From Phocoena phocoena (lineage: Eukaryota; Chordata; Mammalia; Artiodactyla; Phocoenidae): a DNA stretch of 64,000 nucleotides. The notes under the pieces are model-generated. The model was given only the letters and a program-made list of their open reading frames with translations, did no database searches and was not told where the DNA came from. The translations under genes were made by a program, and so were the position numbers. Below, in pieces: positions 46,531 to 60,511 of the stretch (within the stretch, counting starts at the first letter, position 1; each line of letters opens with the position of its first letter). Where the stretch lies: the NCBI RefSeq assembly GCF_963924675.1, contig NW_027077412.1, positions 62,001 to 126,000 of the forward strand, in the 5' to 3' direction.

Positions 46531-48277
46531 TTGGCCAAAAAGGGCGTATGCGTTTTTTCCTGAATATATTCAGGAAAAAACGCATACGCCCTTTTTGGCC
46601 AAGTGCATCATTGTCGATGTTCTGCCTCTTTTCCTATGCTTTCAGGGCAATTCCAGTCTACCCCCTGCAATCGTTTTCCTGAAATTCTGCCCCGCTTTCA
46701 AGTCCCCTTCGCAGGCTTACTTCAATATATTTTTGGAGGAGAGCTGTCATTTATAACTCTGCAGGTTTGTGAATTACAGTGCCCCTGAGCTCCTTTCTTT
46801 AACTCGCTTTCTTGTGAGCTGGACACAAAACCAAAGGATTGCTTCAGGCCCTAATCTGTTTTCAGCAGGGCACGCTGAGCCTTTGTTTAATTCCTCTTCC
46901 TGGTGGGCAATGAGCGTTATATTTGCCCGTGCAGACACCTACAGCAAGTCTCTCATTGGTTCTCCCTATTCCTGTTCATCTTGCACAGAAATTGCAAGCT
47001 GTGCCAAACAGGAGTTTAAAGGCACTGACTCTCCAAGCGGGGAGAGTGTTAGTAAAGCATCTGGAATGGTGAACCCGAGGACCAGGATACGAAAACTGAG
47101 ATGCATTTTAAATCGTTTCCCAATCACATGGTGGACGATACTCTGGGTTTCCCATGCATGTTTTAGCTGGAGGAAGAATCCCTTGAACCTGGAGAGTTGG
47201 GACCCATGGAATGGGTACCATGCAGTATGACTTCAAAGGGTCTGCATTTGCTCACCGAAACTCACCAATGCTATCAGGCTGAAGTGTCCAGCCTTATGTC
47301 TCAACCAGCTGTGGGTGTAGATGTGGTCAATCCCGGTTGCATCACATGCCCTGAGTGAATTATTTAAGAATTGCTCTCTATTTCACTGTCTTTGTGTTTT
47401 GTTTTCGAAATTTATTTTGATAATGGGATTTATCGGATTTTCACTGCTGCGTTTCGGCCGCTGTACACACGCTTGATTCTCTTACGGAGACATATATATC
47501 CATGGGTTTTAAGATTCTTCCTAGTCAGGTATATTCCTAGGCGTTGAATATGTGGTGTTGAGTCCATTTCGTTGAGCAAGGAGTAGGTCTTGTCTATTAC
47601 ATATTTGGCTTATGGAATGTTATCTGTGCTAATTTCAGTCTCTGGTTTTATGCAGCACCCCAACGCACCTTTCCCCATAAGCAAGCACTAGTTGGTTTTC
47701 TAAATTTGAGACACTGTTCTGCTTTGTAATTCACTTCATGTGTAGTCAAGTTTACATTCCGTGTATTAGTGATATCTTATGATGTTTCTTTTTCTGTGTG
47801 ACGTAGTTCACGTAGAATCACCGTACCTGCATCCACTCACTATGCCGCTATGGGCCTGATGACACAGATTTCATTGCTGAGTGATATTGCATTGTACGTA
47901 CGTGCCACAACTTCTTTATCCATTTTTTGCTTTCTGGGATATTTACCTGATACTGTAGACGAGCTTCTTGTGAACCCAGCCGTCCCAAATATTGGGGTGG
48001 CTGTCTGTTTTTGATTTTAATTTCCGTAAGCTATAGGACCATAAGTGGAAGTGCCATAGGCTGTGTTGCTTTGTTTCTTACGTGTTTCAGGAAACACCAT
48101 ACACTTCTCCAGGGTGGCTGCTGGCAATTTACATCCTGCCAATCAGCATAACAAGGCTCCCTGTTCTCCATATCCTGTCCTACCTTTCTGGATTTTACAC
48201 TTTTTTCAGATGGCCCTGTTGCCCAGGGGGCAGTGAGACTTCATTGTAGTGCAGATTTCCTTTACAGGCTTGCTTGG
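46531..48277 (+). repeat. Array monomer 9 (1,747 bp)
   Basis: Perfect palindrome 46531-46602. Near-identical to monomer 8 until about 47517, then a different version (TTCTTCCTAGTCAGG). Private GACACTGTTCTGC near 47710. Confidence 0.9.
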
Positions 48278-50025
48278 TTGGCCAAAAAGGGCGTATGCGT
48301 TTTTACCTGAATATATTCAGGAAAAAACGCATACGCCCTTTTTGGCCAAGTGCATCATTGTCGATGTTCTGCCTCTTTTCCTATGCTTTCAGGGCAATTC
48401 CAGTCTACCCCCTGCAATCGTTTTCCTGAAATTCTGCCCCGCTTTCAAGTCCCCTTCGCAGGCTTACTTCAATATATTTTTGGAGGAGAGCTGTCATTTA
48501 TAACTGTGCAGGTTTGTGAATTACAGTGCCCCTGAGCTCCTTTCTTTAACTCGCTTTCTTGTGAGCTGGACACAAAACCAAAAGATTGCTTCAGGCCCTA
48601 ATCTGTTTTCAGCAGGGCACGCTGAGCCTTTGTTTAATTCCTCTTCATGGTGGGCAATGAGCGTTACATTTGCCCATGCAGACACCTACAGCTAGTCTCT
48701 CATTGGTTCTCCCTATTCCTGTTCATCTTGCACAGAAATTGCAAGCTGTGCCAAACAGGAGGTTAAAGGCACTGACTCTCCAAGCGGGGAGAGTGTTAGT
48801 AAAGCATCTGGAATGGTGAACCCGAGGACCAGGATACGAAAACTGAGATGCATTTCAAATCGTTTCCCAATCACACGGTGGACGATACTCTGGGTTTCCC
48901 ATGCATGTTTTAGCTGGAGGAAGAATCCCTTGAACCTGGAGAGTTGGGACCCATGGAATGGGTACCATGCAGTATGACTTCAAAGGGTGTGCATTTGCTC
49001 ACCGAAACTCACCAATGCTATCAGGCTGAAGTGTCCAGCCTTATGTCTCAACCAGCTCTGGGTGTAGATGTGGTCAATCCCGGTTGCATCACATGCCCTG
49101 AGTGAATTATTTAAGAATTGCTCTCTATTTCACTGTCTTTGTGTTTTGTTTTCGAAATTTATTTTGATAATGGGATTTATCGGATTTTCACTGCTGCGTT
49201 TCGGCCGCTGTACACACGCTTGATTCTCTTACGGAGACATATATATCCATGGGTTTTAAGATTCTTCCTAGTCAGGTATATTCCTAGGCGTTGAATATGT
49301 GGTGTTGAGTCCATTTCGTTGAGCAAGGAGTAGGTCTTGTCTATTACATATTTGGCTTATGGAATGTTATCTGTGCTAATTTCAGTCTCTGGTTTTATGC
49401 AGCACCCCAACGCACCTTTCCCCATAAGTAAGCACTAGTTGGTTTTCTAAATTTGAGACCCTGTTCTGTTTTGTAATTCAGTTCATGTGTAGTCAAGTTT
49501 ACATTCCGTGTATTAGTGATATCTTATGATGTTTCTTTTTCTGTGTGACGTAGTTCACGTAGAATCACTGTACCTGCATCCACTCACTATGCCGCTACGG
49601 GCCTGATGACACAGATTTCATTGCTGAGTGATATTGCATTGTACGTACGTGCCACAACTTCTTTATCCATTTTTTGCTTTCTGGGATATTTACCTGATAC
49701 TGTAGACGAGCTTTTTGGGAACACAGCCATCCCAAATATTGAGGTGGCTGTCTGTTTTTGATTTTAATTTCCGTAAGCTATAGGACCATAAGTGGAAGTG
49801 CCATAGGCTGTGTTGCTTTGTTTCTTACGTGTTTCAGGAAACACCATACACTTCTCCAGGGTGGCTGCTGGCAATTTACATCCTGCCAATCAGCATAACA
49901 AGGCTCCCTGTTCTCCATATCCTGTCCTACCTTTCTGGATTTTACACTTTTTTCAGATGGCCTTTTTGCCCGGGGGGGCAGTGAGATTTCATTGTAGTGC
50001 AGATTTCCTTTACAGGATTGCTTGG
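48278..50025 (+). repeat. Array monomer 10 (1,748 bp)
   Basis: Palindrome 48278-48349 with one mismatch (GTTTTTACCTG). CCAAAAGATTGC shows descent from the monomer 8/9 lineage. Seven-G run near 49971. Confidence 0.9.
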
Positions 50026-51773
50026 TTGGCCAAAAAGGGCGTATGCGTTTTTTCCTAAATATATTCAGGAAAAAACGCATACGCCCTTTTTGGCCAAGTG
50101 CATCATTGTCGACGTTGTGCCTCTTTTCCTATGCTTTCAGGGCAATTCCAGTCTACCCCCTGCAATCGTTTTCCTGAAATTCAGCCCCGCTTTCAAGTCC
50201 CCTTCGCAGGCTTACTTCAATATATTTTTGGAGGATAGCTGTCATTTATAACTCTGCAGTTTTGTGAAGTACAGTGCCCCTGAGCTCCTTTCTTCAACTC
50301 GCTTTCTTGTGAGCTGGGCACAAAACCGCAGGATTGCTTCAGGCCCTAATCTGTTTCCAGCAGGGCACACTGAGCCTTTGTTTAATTCCTCTTCCTGGTG
50401 GGCAATGAGCGTTACATTTGCCCGTGCAGACACCTACAGCTAGTCTCTCATTGGTTCTCCCTATTCCTGTTCATCTTGCACAGAAATGGCAAGCTGTGCC
50501 AAACAGGAGGTTAAAGGCACTGACTCTCCAAGCAGGGAGAGTGTTAGTAAAGCATCTGGAATGGTGAACCCGAGGACCAGGATACGAAAACTGAGATGCA
50601 TTTTAAATCGTTTCCCAATCACACGGTGGACGATACTCTGGGTTTCCCATGCATGTTTTAGCTGGAGGAAGAATGCCTTGAACCTGGAGAGTTGGGACCC
50701 ATGGAATGGGTACCATGCAGTATGACTTCAAAGGGTCTGCATTTGCTCACCGAAACTCACCAGTGCTATCAGCCTGAAGTGTCCAGCCTTATGTCTCAAC
50801 CAGCTCTGGGTGTAGATGTGATCAATCCCGGTTGCATCACATGCCCTGAGTGAATTATTTAAGAATTGCTCTCTATTTCACTGTCTTTGTGTTTTGTTTT
50901 CGAAATTTATTTTGATAATGGGATTTATCGGATTTTCACTGCTGCATTTCTGCCGCTGTACACACGCTTGATTCTCTTACGGAGACATATATAACCATGG
51001 GTTTTAAGATTCTTCCTAGTCAGGTATATTCCTAGGCGTTGAATATGTGGTGTTGAGTCCATTTCGTTGAGCAAGGAGTAGGTCTTGTCTATTACATATT
51101 TGGCTTATGGAATGTTATCTGTGCTAATTTCAGTCTCTGGTTTTATGCAGCACCCCAACGCACCTTTCCCCATAAACAAGCACTAGTTGGTTTTCTAAAT
51201 TTGAGACCCTGTTCTGTTTTGTAATTCAGTTCATGTGTAGTCAAGTTTACATTCCGTGTATTAGTGATATCTTATGATGTTTCTTTTTCTGTGTGACGTA
51301 GTTCACGTAGAATCACTGTACCTGCATCCACTCACTATGCCGCTACGGGCCTGATGACACAGATTTCATTGTTGAGTGATATTGCATTGCACGTACGTGC
51401 CACAACTTCTTTATCCATTTTTTGCTTTCTGGGATATTTACCTGATACTGTAGACGAGCTTCTTGTGAACACAGCCGTCCCAAATATTGGGGTGGCTGTC
51501 TGTTTTTGATTTTAATTTCCGTAAGCTATAGGACCATAAGTGGAAGTGCCATAGGCTGTGTTGCTTTGTTTCTTACGTGTTTCAGGAAACACCATACACT
51601 TCTCCAGGGTGGCTGCTGGCAATTTACATCCTGCCAATCAGCATAACAAGGCTCCCTGTTCTCCATATCCTGTCCTACCTTTCTGGATTTTACACTTTTT
51701 TCAGATGGCCCTTTTGCCCGGGGGGGCAGTGAGATTTCATTGTAGTGCAGATTTCCTTTACAGGCTTGCTTGG
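50026..51773 (+). repeat. Array monomer 11 (1,748 bp)
   Basis: Palindrome 50026-50097 with one central mismatch (CCTAAATATATTCAGG). Subtype B through most of its length (GTGAAGTAC, GAAATGGC, CCAGTGCTATC, GCTGCATTTC). Private AAGCAGGGAG near 50530. Confidence 0.9.
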
Positions 51774-53520
51774 TTGGCCAAAAAGGGCGTATGCGTTTTT
51801 TCCTGAATATATTCAGAAAAAAACGCATACGCCCTTATTGGCCAAGTGCATCATTGTCGACGTTCTGCCTCTTTTCCTATGCTTTCAGGGCAATTCCAGT
51901 CTACCCCCTGCAATCGTTTTCCTGAAATTCAGCCCCGCTTTCAAGTCCCCTTCGCAGGCTTATTTCAATATATTTTTGGAGGATAGCTGTCATTTATAAC
52001 TCTGCAGGTTTGTGAAGTACAGTGCCCCTGAGCTCCTTTCTTCAACTCGCTTTCTTGTGAGCTGGGCACAAAACCGCAGAATTGCTTCAGGCCCTAATCT
52101 GTTTCCAGCAGGGCACACTGAGCCTTTGTTTAATTCCTCTTCCTGGTGGGCAATGAGCGTTACATTTGCCTGTGCAGACACCTACAGCTAGTCTCTCATT
52201 GGTTCTCCCTATTCCTGTTCATCTTGCACAGAAATGGCAAGCTGTGCCAAACAGGAGGTTAAAGGCATTGACTCTCCAAGCGGGGAGAGTGTTAGTAAAG
52301 CATCTGGAATGGTGAACCCGAGGACCAGGATACGAAAACTGAGATGCATTTTAAATCGTTTCCCAATCACACGGTGGACGATACTCTGGGTTTCCCATGC
52401 ATGTTTTAGCTGGAGGAAGAATGCCTTGAACCTGGAGAGTTGGGACCCATGGAATGGGTACCATGCTGTATGACTTCAAAGTGTCTGCATTTGCTCACCG
52501 AAACTCACCAGTGCTATCAGCCAGAAGTGTCCAGCCTTATGTCTCAACCAGCTCTGGGTGTAGATGTGGTTAATCCCGGTTGCATCACATGCCCTGAGTG
52601 AATTATTTAAGAATTGCTCTCTATTTCACTGTCTTTGTGTTTTGTTTTCGAAATTTATTTTGATAATGGGATTTATCGGATTTTCACTGCTGCATTTCCG
52701 CCGTTGTACACAGGCTTGATTCTCTTACGGAGACATATATATCCATGGGATTTAAGATTCTTCCTAGTCAGGTATATTCCTAGGCGTTGAATATGTGGTG
52801 TTGAGTCCATTTCGTTGAGCAAGGAGTAGGTCTTGTCTATTACATATTTGGCTTATGGAATGTTATCTGTGCTAATTTCAGTCTCTGGTTTTATGCAGCA
52901 CCCCAAGGCACCTTTCCCCATAAGCAAGCACTAGTTGGTTTTCTAAATTTGAGACCCTGTTCTTTTTTGTAATTCAGTTCATGTGTAGTCAAGTTTACAT
53001 TCCATGTATTAGTGATATCTTATGATGTTTCTTTTTCTGTGTGACGTAGTTCACGTAGAATCACCGTACCTGCATCCACTCACTATGCCGCTACGGGCCT
53101 GATGACACAGATTTCATTGCTGAGTGATATTGCATTGTACGTACGTGCCACAACTTCTTTATCCATTTTTTGCTTTCTGGGATATTTACCTGATACTGTA
53201 GACGAGCTTCTTGTGAACACAGCCGTCCCAAATATTGGGGTGGCTGTCTGTTTTTGATTTTAATTTCCGTAAGCTATAGGACCATAAGTGGAAGTGCCAT
53301 AGGCTGTGTTGCTTTGTTTCTTACGTGTTTCAGGAAACACCATACACTTCTCCAGGGTGGCTGCTGGCAATTTACATCCTGCCAATCAGCATAACAAGGC
53401 TCCCTGTTCTCCATATCCTGTCCTACCTTTCTGGATTTTACACTTTTTTCAGATGGCCCTGTTGCCCAGGGGGCAGTGAGACTTCATTGTAGTGCAGATT
53501 TCCTTTACAGGCTTGCTTGG
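51774..53520 (+). repeat. Array monomer 12 (1,747 bp)
   Basis: Palindrome 51774-51845 with two mismatches in the right arm. Subtype B with private variants (GGCATTGACTC, CATGCTGTATG, GCCAGAAGTG, CCGTTGTACACAGG) that reappear five monomers later in monomer 17. Confidence 0.9.
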
Positions 53521-55268
53521 TTGGCCAAAAAGGTGGTATGCGTTTTTTCCTGAATATATTCAGGAAAAAACGCATACGCCCTTTTTGGCCAAGTGCATCA
53601 TTGTCGATGTTCTGCCTCTTTTCCTATGCTTTCAGGGCAATTCCAGTCTACCCCCTGCAATCGTTTTCCTGAAATTCTGCCCCGGTTTCAAGTCCCCTTC
53701 GCAGGCTTACTTCAATATATTTTTGGAGGATAGCTGTCATTTATAACTCTGCAGTTTTGTGAAGTACAGTGCCCCTGAGCTCCTTTCTTCAACTCGCTTT
53801 CTTGTGAGCTGGGCACAAAACCGCAGGATTGCTTCAGGCCCTAATCTGTTTCCAGCAGGGCACACTGAGCCTTTGTTTAATTCCTCTTCCTGGTGGGCAA
53901 TGAGCGTTACATTTGCCCGTGCAGACACCTACAGCTAGTCTCTCATTGGTTCTCCCTATTCCTGTTCATCTTGCACAGAAATGGCAAGCTGTGCCAAATA
54001 GGAGGTTAAAGGCAGTGACTCTCCAAGCGGGGAGAGTGTTAGTAAAGCATCTGGAATGGTGAACCCGAGGACCAGGATACGAAAACTGAGATGCATTTTA
54101 AATCGTTTCCCAATCACACGGTGGACGATACTCTGGGTTTCCCATGCATGTTTTAGCTGGAGGAAGAATGCCTTGAACCTGGAGAGTTGGGACACATGGA
54201 ATGGGTACCATGCAGTATGACATCAAAGGGTCTGCATTTGCTCACCGAAACTCACCAGTGCTATCAGCCTGAAGTGTCCAGCCTTATGTCTCAACCAGCT
54301 CTGGGTGTAGATGTGGTCAATCCCGGTTGCATCACATGCCCTGAGTGAATTATTTAAGAATTGCTCTCTATTTCACTGTCTTTGTGTTTTGTTTTCGAAA
54401 TTTATTTTGATAATGGGATTTATCGGATTTTCACTGCTGCATTTCCGCCGCTGTACACACGCTTGATTCTCTTACGGAGACATATATAACCATGGGTTTT
54501 AAGATTCTTCCTAGTCAGGTATATTCCTAGGCGTTGAATATGTGGTGTTGAGTCCATTTCGTTGAGCAAGGAGTAGGTCTTGTCTATTACATATTTGGCT
54601 TATGGAATGTTATCTGTGCTAATTTCAGTCTCTGGTTTTATGCAGCACCCCAACGCACCTTTCCCCATAAGCAAGCACTAGTTGGTTTTCTAAATTTGAG
54701 ACCCTGTTCTGTTTTGTAATTCAGTTCATGTGTAGTCAAGTTTACATTCCGTGTATTAGTGATATCTTATGATATTTCTTTTTCTGTGTGACGTAGTTCA
54801 CGTAGAATCACCGTACCTGCATCCACTCACTATGCCGCTACGGGCCTGATGACACAGATTTCATTGTTGAGTGATATTGCATTGCACGTACGTGCCACAA
54901 CTTCTTTATCCATTTTTTGCTTTCTGGGATATTTACCTGATACTGTAGACGAGCTTCTTGTGAACACAGCCGTCCCAAATATTGGGGTGGCTGTCTGTTT
55001 TTGATTTTAATTTCCGTAAGCTATAGGACCATAAGTGGAAGTGCCATAGGCTGTGTTGCTTTGTTTCTTACGTGTTTCAGGAAACACCATACACTTCTCC
55101 AGGGTGGCTGCTGGCAATTTACATCCTGCCAATCAGCATAACAAGGCTCCCTGTTCTCCATATCCTGTCCTACCTTTCTGGATTTTACACTTTTTTCAGA
55201 TGGCCCTTTTGCCCGGGGGGGCAGTGAGATTTCATTGTAGTGCAGATTTCCTTTACAGGCTTGCTTGG
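53521..55268 (+). repeat. Array monomer 13 (1,748 bp)
   Basis: Palindrome 53521-53592 altered in the left arm (AGGTGGTATG). Carries GCCCCGGTTTC, AAATAGGAGG and GACACATGG, shared with monomer 15. Confidence 0.9.
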
Positions 55269-57015
55269 TTGGCCAAAAAGGGCGTATGCGTTTTTTCCTG
55301 AATATATTCAGGAAAAAACGCATACGCCCTTTTTGGCCAAGTGCATCATTATCGACGTTGTGCCTCTTTTCCTATGCTTTCAGGGCAATTCCAGTCTACC
55401 CCCTGCAATCGTTTTCCTGAAATTCAGCCCCGCTTTCAAGTCCCCTTCGCAGGCTTACTTCAATATATTTTTGGAGGATAGCTGTCATTTATAACTCTGC
55501 AGTTTTGTGAAGTACAGTGCCCCTGAGCTCCTTTCTTCAACTCGCTTTCTTGTGAGCTGGGCACAAAACCGCAGGATTGGTTCAGGCCCTAATCTATTTC
55601 CAGCAGGGCACACTGAGCCTTTGTTTAATTCCTCTTCCTGGTGGGCAATGAGCGTTACATTTGCCCGTGCAGACACCTACAGCTAGTCTCTCATTGGTTC
55701 TCCCTATTCCTGTTCATCTTGCACAGAAATGGCAAGCTGTGCCAAACAGGAGGTTAAAGGCAGTGACTCTCCAAGCGGGGAGAGTGTTAGTAAAGCATCT
55801 GGAATGGTGAACCCGAGGACCAGGATACGAAACCTGAGATGCATTTTAAATCGTTTCCCAATCACATGGTGGACGATACTCTGGGTTTCCCATGCATGTT
55901 TTAGCTGGAGGAAGAATGCCTTGAACCTGGAGAGTTGGGACCCATGGAATGGGTACCATGCAGTATGACTTCAAAGGGTCTGCATTTGCTCACCGAAACT
56001 CACCAGTGCTATCAGCCTGAAGTGTCCAGCCTTATGTCTCAACCAGCTCTGGGTGTAGATGTGGTCAATCCCGGTTGCATCACATGCCCTGAGTGAATTA
56101 TTTAAGAATTGCTCTCTATTTCACTGTCTTTGTGTTTTGTTTTTGAAATTTATTTTGATAATGGGATTTATCGGATTTTCACTGCTGCATTTCCGCCGCT
56201 GTACACACGCTTGATTCTCTTACGGAGACATATATAACCATGGGTTTTAAGATTCTTCCTAGTCAGGTATATTCCTAGGCGTTGAATATGTGGTGTTGAG
56301 TCCATTTCGTTGAGCAAGGAGTAGGTCTTGTCTATTACATATTTGGCTTATGGAATGTTATCTGTGCTAATTTCAGTCTCTGGTTTTATGCAGCACCCCA
56401 ACGCACCTTTCCCCATAAGCAAGCACTAGTTGGTTTTCTAAATTTGAGACCCTGTTCTGTTTTGTAATTCAGTTCATGTGTAGTCAAGTTTACATTCCGT
56501 GTATTAGTGATATCTTATGATGTTTCTTTTTCTGTGTGACGTAGTTCACGTAGAATCACTGTACCTGCATCCACTCACTATGCCGCTACGGGCCTGATGA
56601 CACAGATTTCATTGTTGAGTGATATTGCATTGCACGTACGTGCCACAACTTCTTTATGCATTTTTTGCTTTCTGGGATATTTACCTGATACTGTAGACGA
56701 GCTTCTTGTGAACACAGCCGTCCCAAATATTGGGGTGGCTGTCTGTTTTTGATTTTAATTTCCGTAAGCTATAGGACCATAAGTGGAAGTGCCATAGGCT
56801 GTGTTGCTTTGTTTCTTACGTGTTTCAGGAAACACCATACACTTCTCCAGGGTGGCTGCTGGCAATTTACATCCTGCCAATCAGCATAACAAGGCTCCCT
56901 GTTCTCCATATCCTGTCCTACCTTTCTGGATTTTACACTTTTTTCAGATGGCCCTGTTGCCCAGGGGGCAGTGAGACTTCATTGTAGTGCAGATTTCCTT
57001 TACAGGCTTGCTTGG
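55269..57015 (+). repeat. Array monomer 14 (1,747 bp)
   Basis: Perfect palindrome 55269-55340. Subtype B with private ATTATCGACG and AATCTATTTCC. Confidence 0.9.
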
Positions 57016-58763
57016 TTGGCCAAAAAGGGCGTATGCGTTTTTTCCTGAATATATTCAGGAAAAAACGCATACGCCCTTTTTGGCCAAGTGCATCATTGTC
57101 GATGTTCTGCCTCTTTTCCTATGCTTTCAGGGCAATTCCAGTCTACCCCCTGCAATCGTTTTCCTGAAATTCTGCCCCGGTTTCAAGTCCCCTTCGCAGG
57201 CTTACTTCAATATATTTTTGGAGGATAGCTGTCATTTATAACTCTGCAGTTTTGTGAAGTACAGTGCCCCTGAGCTCCTTTCTTCAACTGGCTTTCTTGT
57301 GAGCTGGGCACAAAACCGCAGGATTGCTTCAGGCCCTAATCTGTTTCCAGCAGGGCACACTGAGCCTTTGTTTAATTCCTCTTCCTGGTGGGCAATGAGC
57401 GTTACATTTGCCCGTGCAGACACCTACAGCTAGTCTCTCATTGGTTCTCCCTATTCCTGTTCATCTTGCACAGAAATGGCAAGCTGTGCCAAATAGGAGG
57501 TTAAAGGCAGTGACTCTCCAAGCGGGGAGAGTGTTAGTAAAGCATCTGGAATGGTGAACCCGAGGACCAGGATACGAAAACTGAGATGCATTTTAAATCG
57601 TTTCCCAATCACACGGTGGACGATACTCTGGGTTTCCCATGCATGTTTTAGCTGGAGGAAGAATGCCGTGAACCTGGAGAGTTGGGACACATGGAATGGG
57701 TACCATGCAGTATGACATCAAAGGGTCTGCATTTGCTCACCGAAACTCACCAGTGCTATCAGCCTGAAGTGTCCAGCCTTATGTCTCAACCAGCTCTGGG
57801 TGTAGATGTGGTCAATCCCGGTTGCATCACATGCCCTGAGTGAATTATTTAAGAATTGCTCTCTATTTCACTGTCTTTGTGTTTTGTTTTCGAAATTTAT
57901 TTTGATAATGGGATTTATCGGATTTTCACTGCTGCATTTCCGCCGCTGTACACAGGCTTGATTCTCTTACGGAGACATATATAACCATGGGTTTTAAGAT
58001 TCTTCCTAGTCAGGTATATTCCTAGGCGTTGAATATGTGGTGTTGAGTCCATTTCGTTGAGCAAGGAGTAGGTCTTGTCTATTACATATTTGGCTTATGG
58101 AATGTTATCTGTGCTAATTTCAGTCTCTGCTTTTATGCAGCACCACAACGCACCTTTCCCCATAAGCAAGCACTAGTTGGTTTTCTAAATTTGAGACCCT
58201 GTTCTGTTTTGTAATTCAGTTCATGTGTAGTCAAGTTTACATTCCGTGTATTAGTGATATCTTATGATATTTCTTTTTCTGTGTGACGTAGTTCACGTAG
58301 AATCACCGTACCTGCATCCACTCACTATGCCGCTACGGGCCTGATGACACAGATTTCATTGTTGAGTGATATTGCATTGCACGTACGTGCCACAACTTCT
58401 TTATCCATTTTTTGCTTTCTGGGATATTTACCTGATACTGTAGACGAGCTTCTTGTGAACACAGCCGTCCCAAATATTGGGGTGGCTGTCTGTTTTTGAT
58501 TTTAATTTCCGTAAGCTATAGGACCATAAGTGGAAGTGCCATAGGCTGTGTTGCTTTGTTTCTTACGTGTTTCAGGAAACACCATACACTTCTCCAGGGT
58601 GGCTGCTGGCAATTTACATCCTGCCAATCAGCATAACAAGGCTCCCTGTTCTCCATATCCTGTCCTACCTTTCTGGATTTTACACTTTTTTCAGATGGCC
58701 CTTTTGCCCGGGGGGGCAGTGAGATTTCATTGTAGTGCAGATTTCCTTTACAGGCTTGCTTGG
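57016..58763 (+). repeat. Array monomer 15 (1,748 bp)
   Basis: Perfect palindrome 57016-57087. Repeats the monomer 13 variants at 3,495 bp. Private CAACTGGC near 57286. Confidence 0.9.
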
Positions 58764-60511
58764 TTGGCCAAAAAGGGCGTATGCGTTTTTTCCTGAATAT
58801 ATTCAGGAAAAAACGCATACGCCCTTTTTGGCCAAGTGCATCATTGTCGACGTTGTGCCTCTTTTCCTATGCTTTCAGGGCAATTCCAGTCTACCCCCTG
58901 CAATCGTTTTCCTGAAATTCAGCCCCGCTTTCAAGTCCCCTTCGCAGGCTTACTTCAATATATTTTTGGAGGATAGCTGTCATTTATAACTCTGCAGTTT
59001 TGTGAAGTACAGTGCCCCTGAGCTCCTTTCTTCAACTCGCTTTCTTGTGAGCTGGGCACAAAACCGCAGGATTGCTTCAGGCCCTAATCTGTTTCCAGCA
59101 GGGCACACTGAGCCTTTGTTTAATTCCTCTTCCTGGTGGGCTATGAGCGTTACATTTGCCCGTGCAGACACCTACAGCTAGTCTCTCATTGGTTCTCCCT
59201 ATTCCTGTTCATCTTGCACAGAAATGGCAAGCTGTGCCAAACAGGAGGTTAAAGGCAGTGACTCTCCAAGCGGGGAGAGTGTTAGTAAAGCATCTGGAAT
59301 GGTGAACCCGAGGACCAGGATACGAAAACTGAGATGCATTTTAAATCGTTTCCCAATCACACGGTGGACGATACTCTGGGTTTCCCATGCATGTTTTAGC
59401 TGGAGGAAGAATGCCTTGAACCTGGAGAGTTGGGACCCATGGAATGGGTACCATGCAGTATGACTTCAAAGGGTCTGCATTTGCTCACTGAAACTCACCA
59501 GTGCTATCAGCCTGAAGTGTCCAGCCTTATGTCTCAACCAGCTCTGGGTGTAGATGTGGTCAATCCCGGTTGCATCACATGCCCTGAGTGAATTATTTAA
59601 GAATTGCTCTCTATTTCACTGTCTTTGTGTTTTGTTTTCGAAATTTATTTTGATAATGGGATTTATCGGATTTTCACTGCTGCATTTCCGCCGCTGTACA
59701 CACGCTTGATTCTCTTACGGAGACATATATAACCATGGGTTTTAAGATTCTTCCTAGTCAGGTATATTCCTAGGCGTTGAATATGTGGTGTTGAGTCCAT
59801 TTCGTTGAGCAAGGAGTAGGTCTTGTCTATTACATATTTGGCTTATGGAATGTTATCTGTGCTAATTTCAGTCTCTGGTTTTATGCAGCACCCCAACGCA
59901 CCTTTCCCCATAAGCAAGCACTAGTTGGTTTTCTAAATTTGAGACCCTGTTCTGTTTTGTAATTCAGTTCATGTGTAGTCAAGTTTACATTCCGTGTATT
60001 AGTGATATCTTATGATGTTTCTTTTTCTGTGTGACGTAGTTCACGTAGAATCACCGTACCTGCATCCACTCACTATGCCGCTACGGGCCTGATGACACAG
60101 ATTTCATAGTTGAGTGATATTGCATTGCACGTACGTGCCACAACTTCTTTATCCATTTTTTGCTTTCTGGGATATTTACCTGATACTGTAGACGAGCTTC
60201 TTGTGAACACAGCCATCCCAAATATTGGGGTGGCTGTCTGTTTTTGATTTTAATTTCCGTAAGCTATAGGACCATAAGTGGAAGTGCCATAGGCTGTGTT
60301 GCTTTGTTTCTTACGTGTTTCAGGAAACACCATACACTTCTCCAGGGTGGCTGCTGGCAATTTACATCCTGCCAATCAGCATAACAAGGCTCCCTGTTCT
60401 CCATATCCTGTCCTACCTTTCTGGATTTTACACTTTTTTCAGATGGCCCTTTTGCCCGGGGGGGCAGTGAGATTTCATTGTAGTGCAGATTTCCTTTACA
60501 GGCTTGCTTGG
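58764..60511 (+). repeat. Array monomer 16 (1,748 bp)
   Basis: Perfect palindrome 58764-58835. Subtype B, close to monomer 14. Private TTCATAGTTGAG near 60103. Confidence 0.9.
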
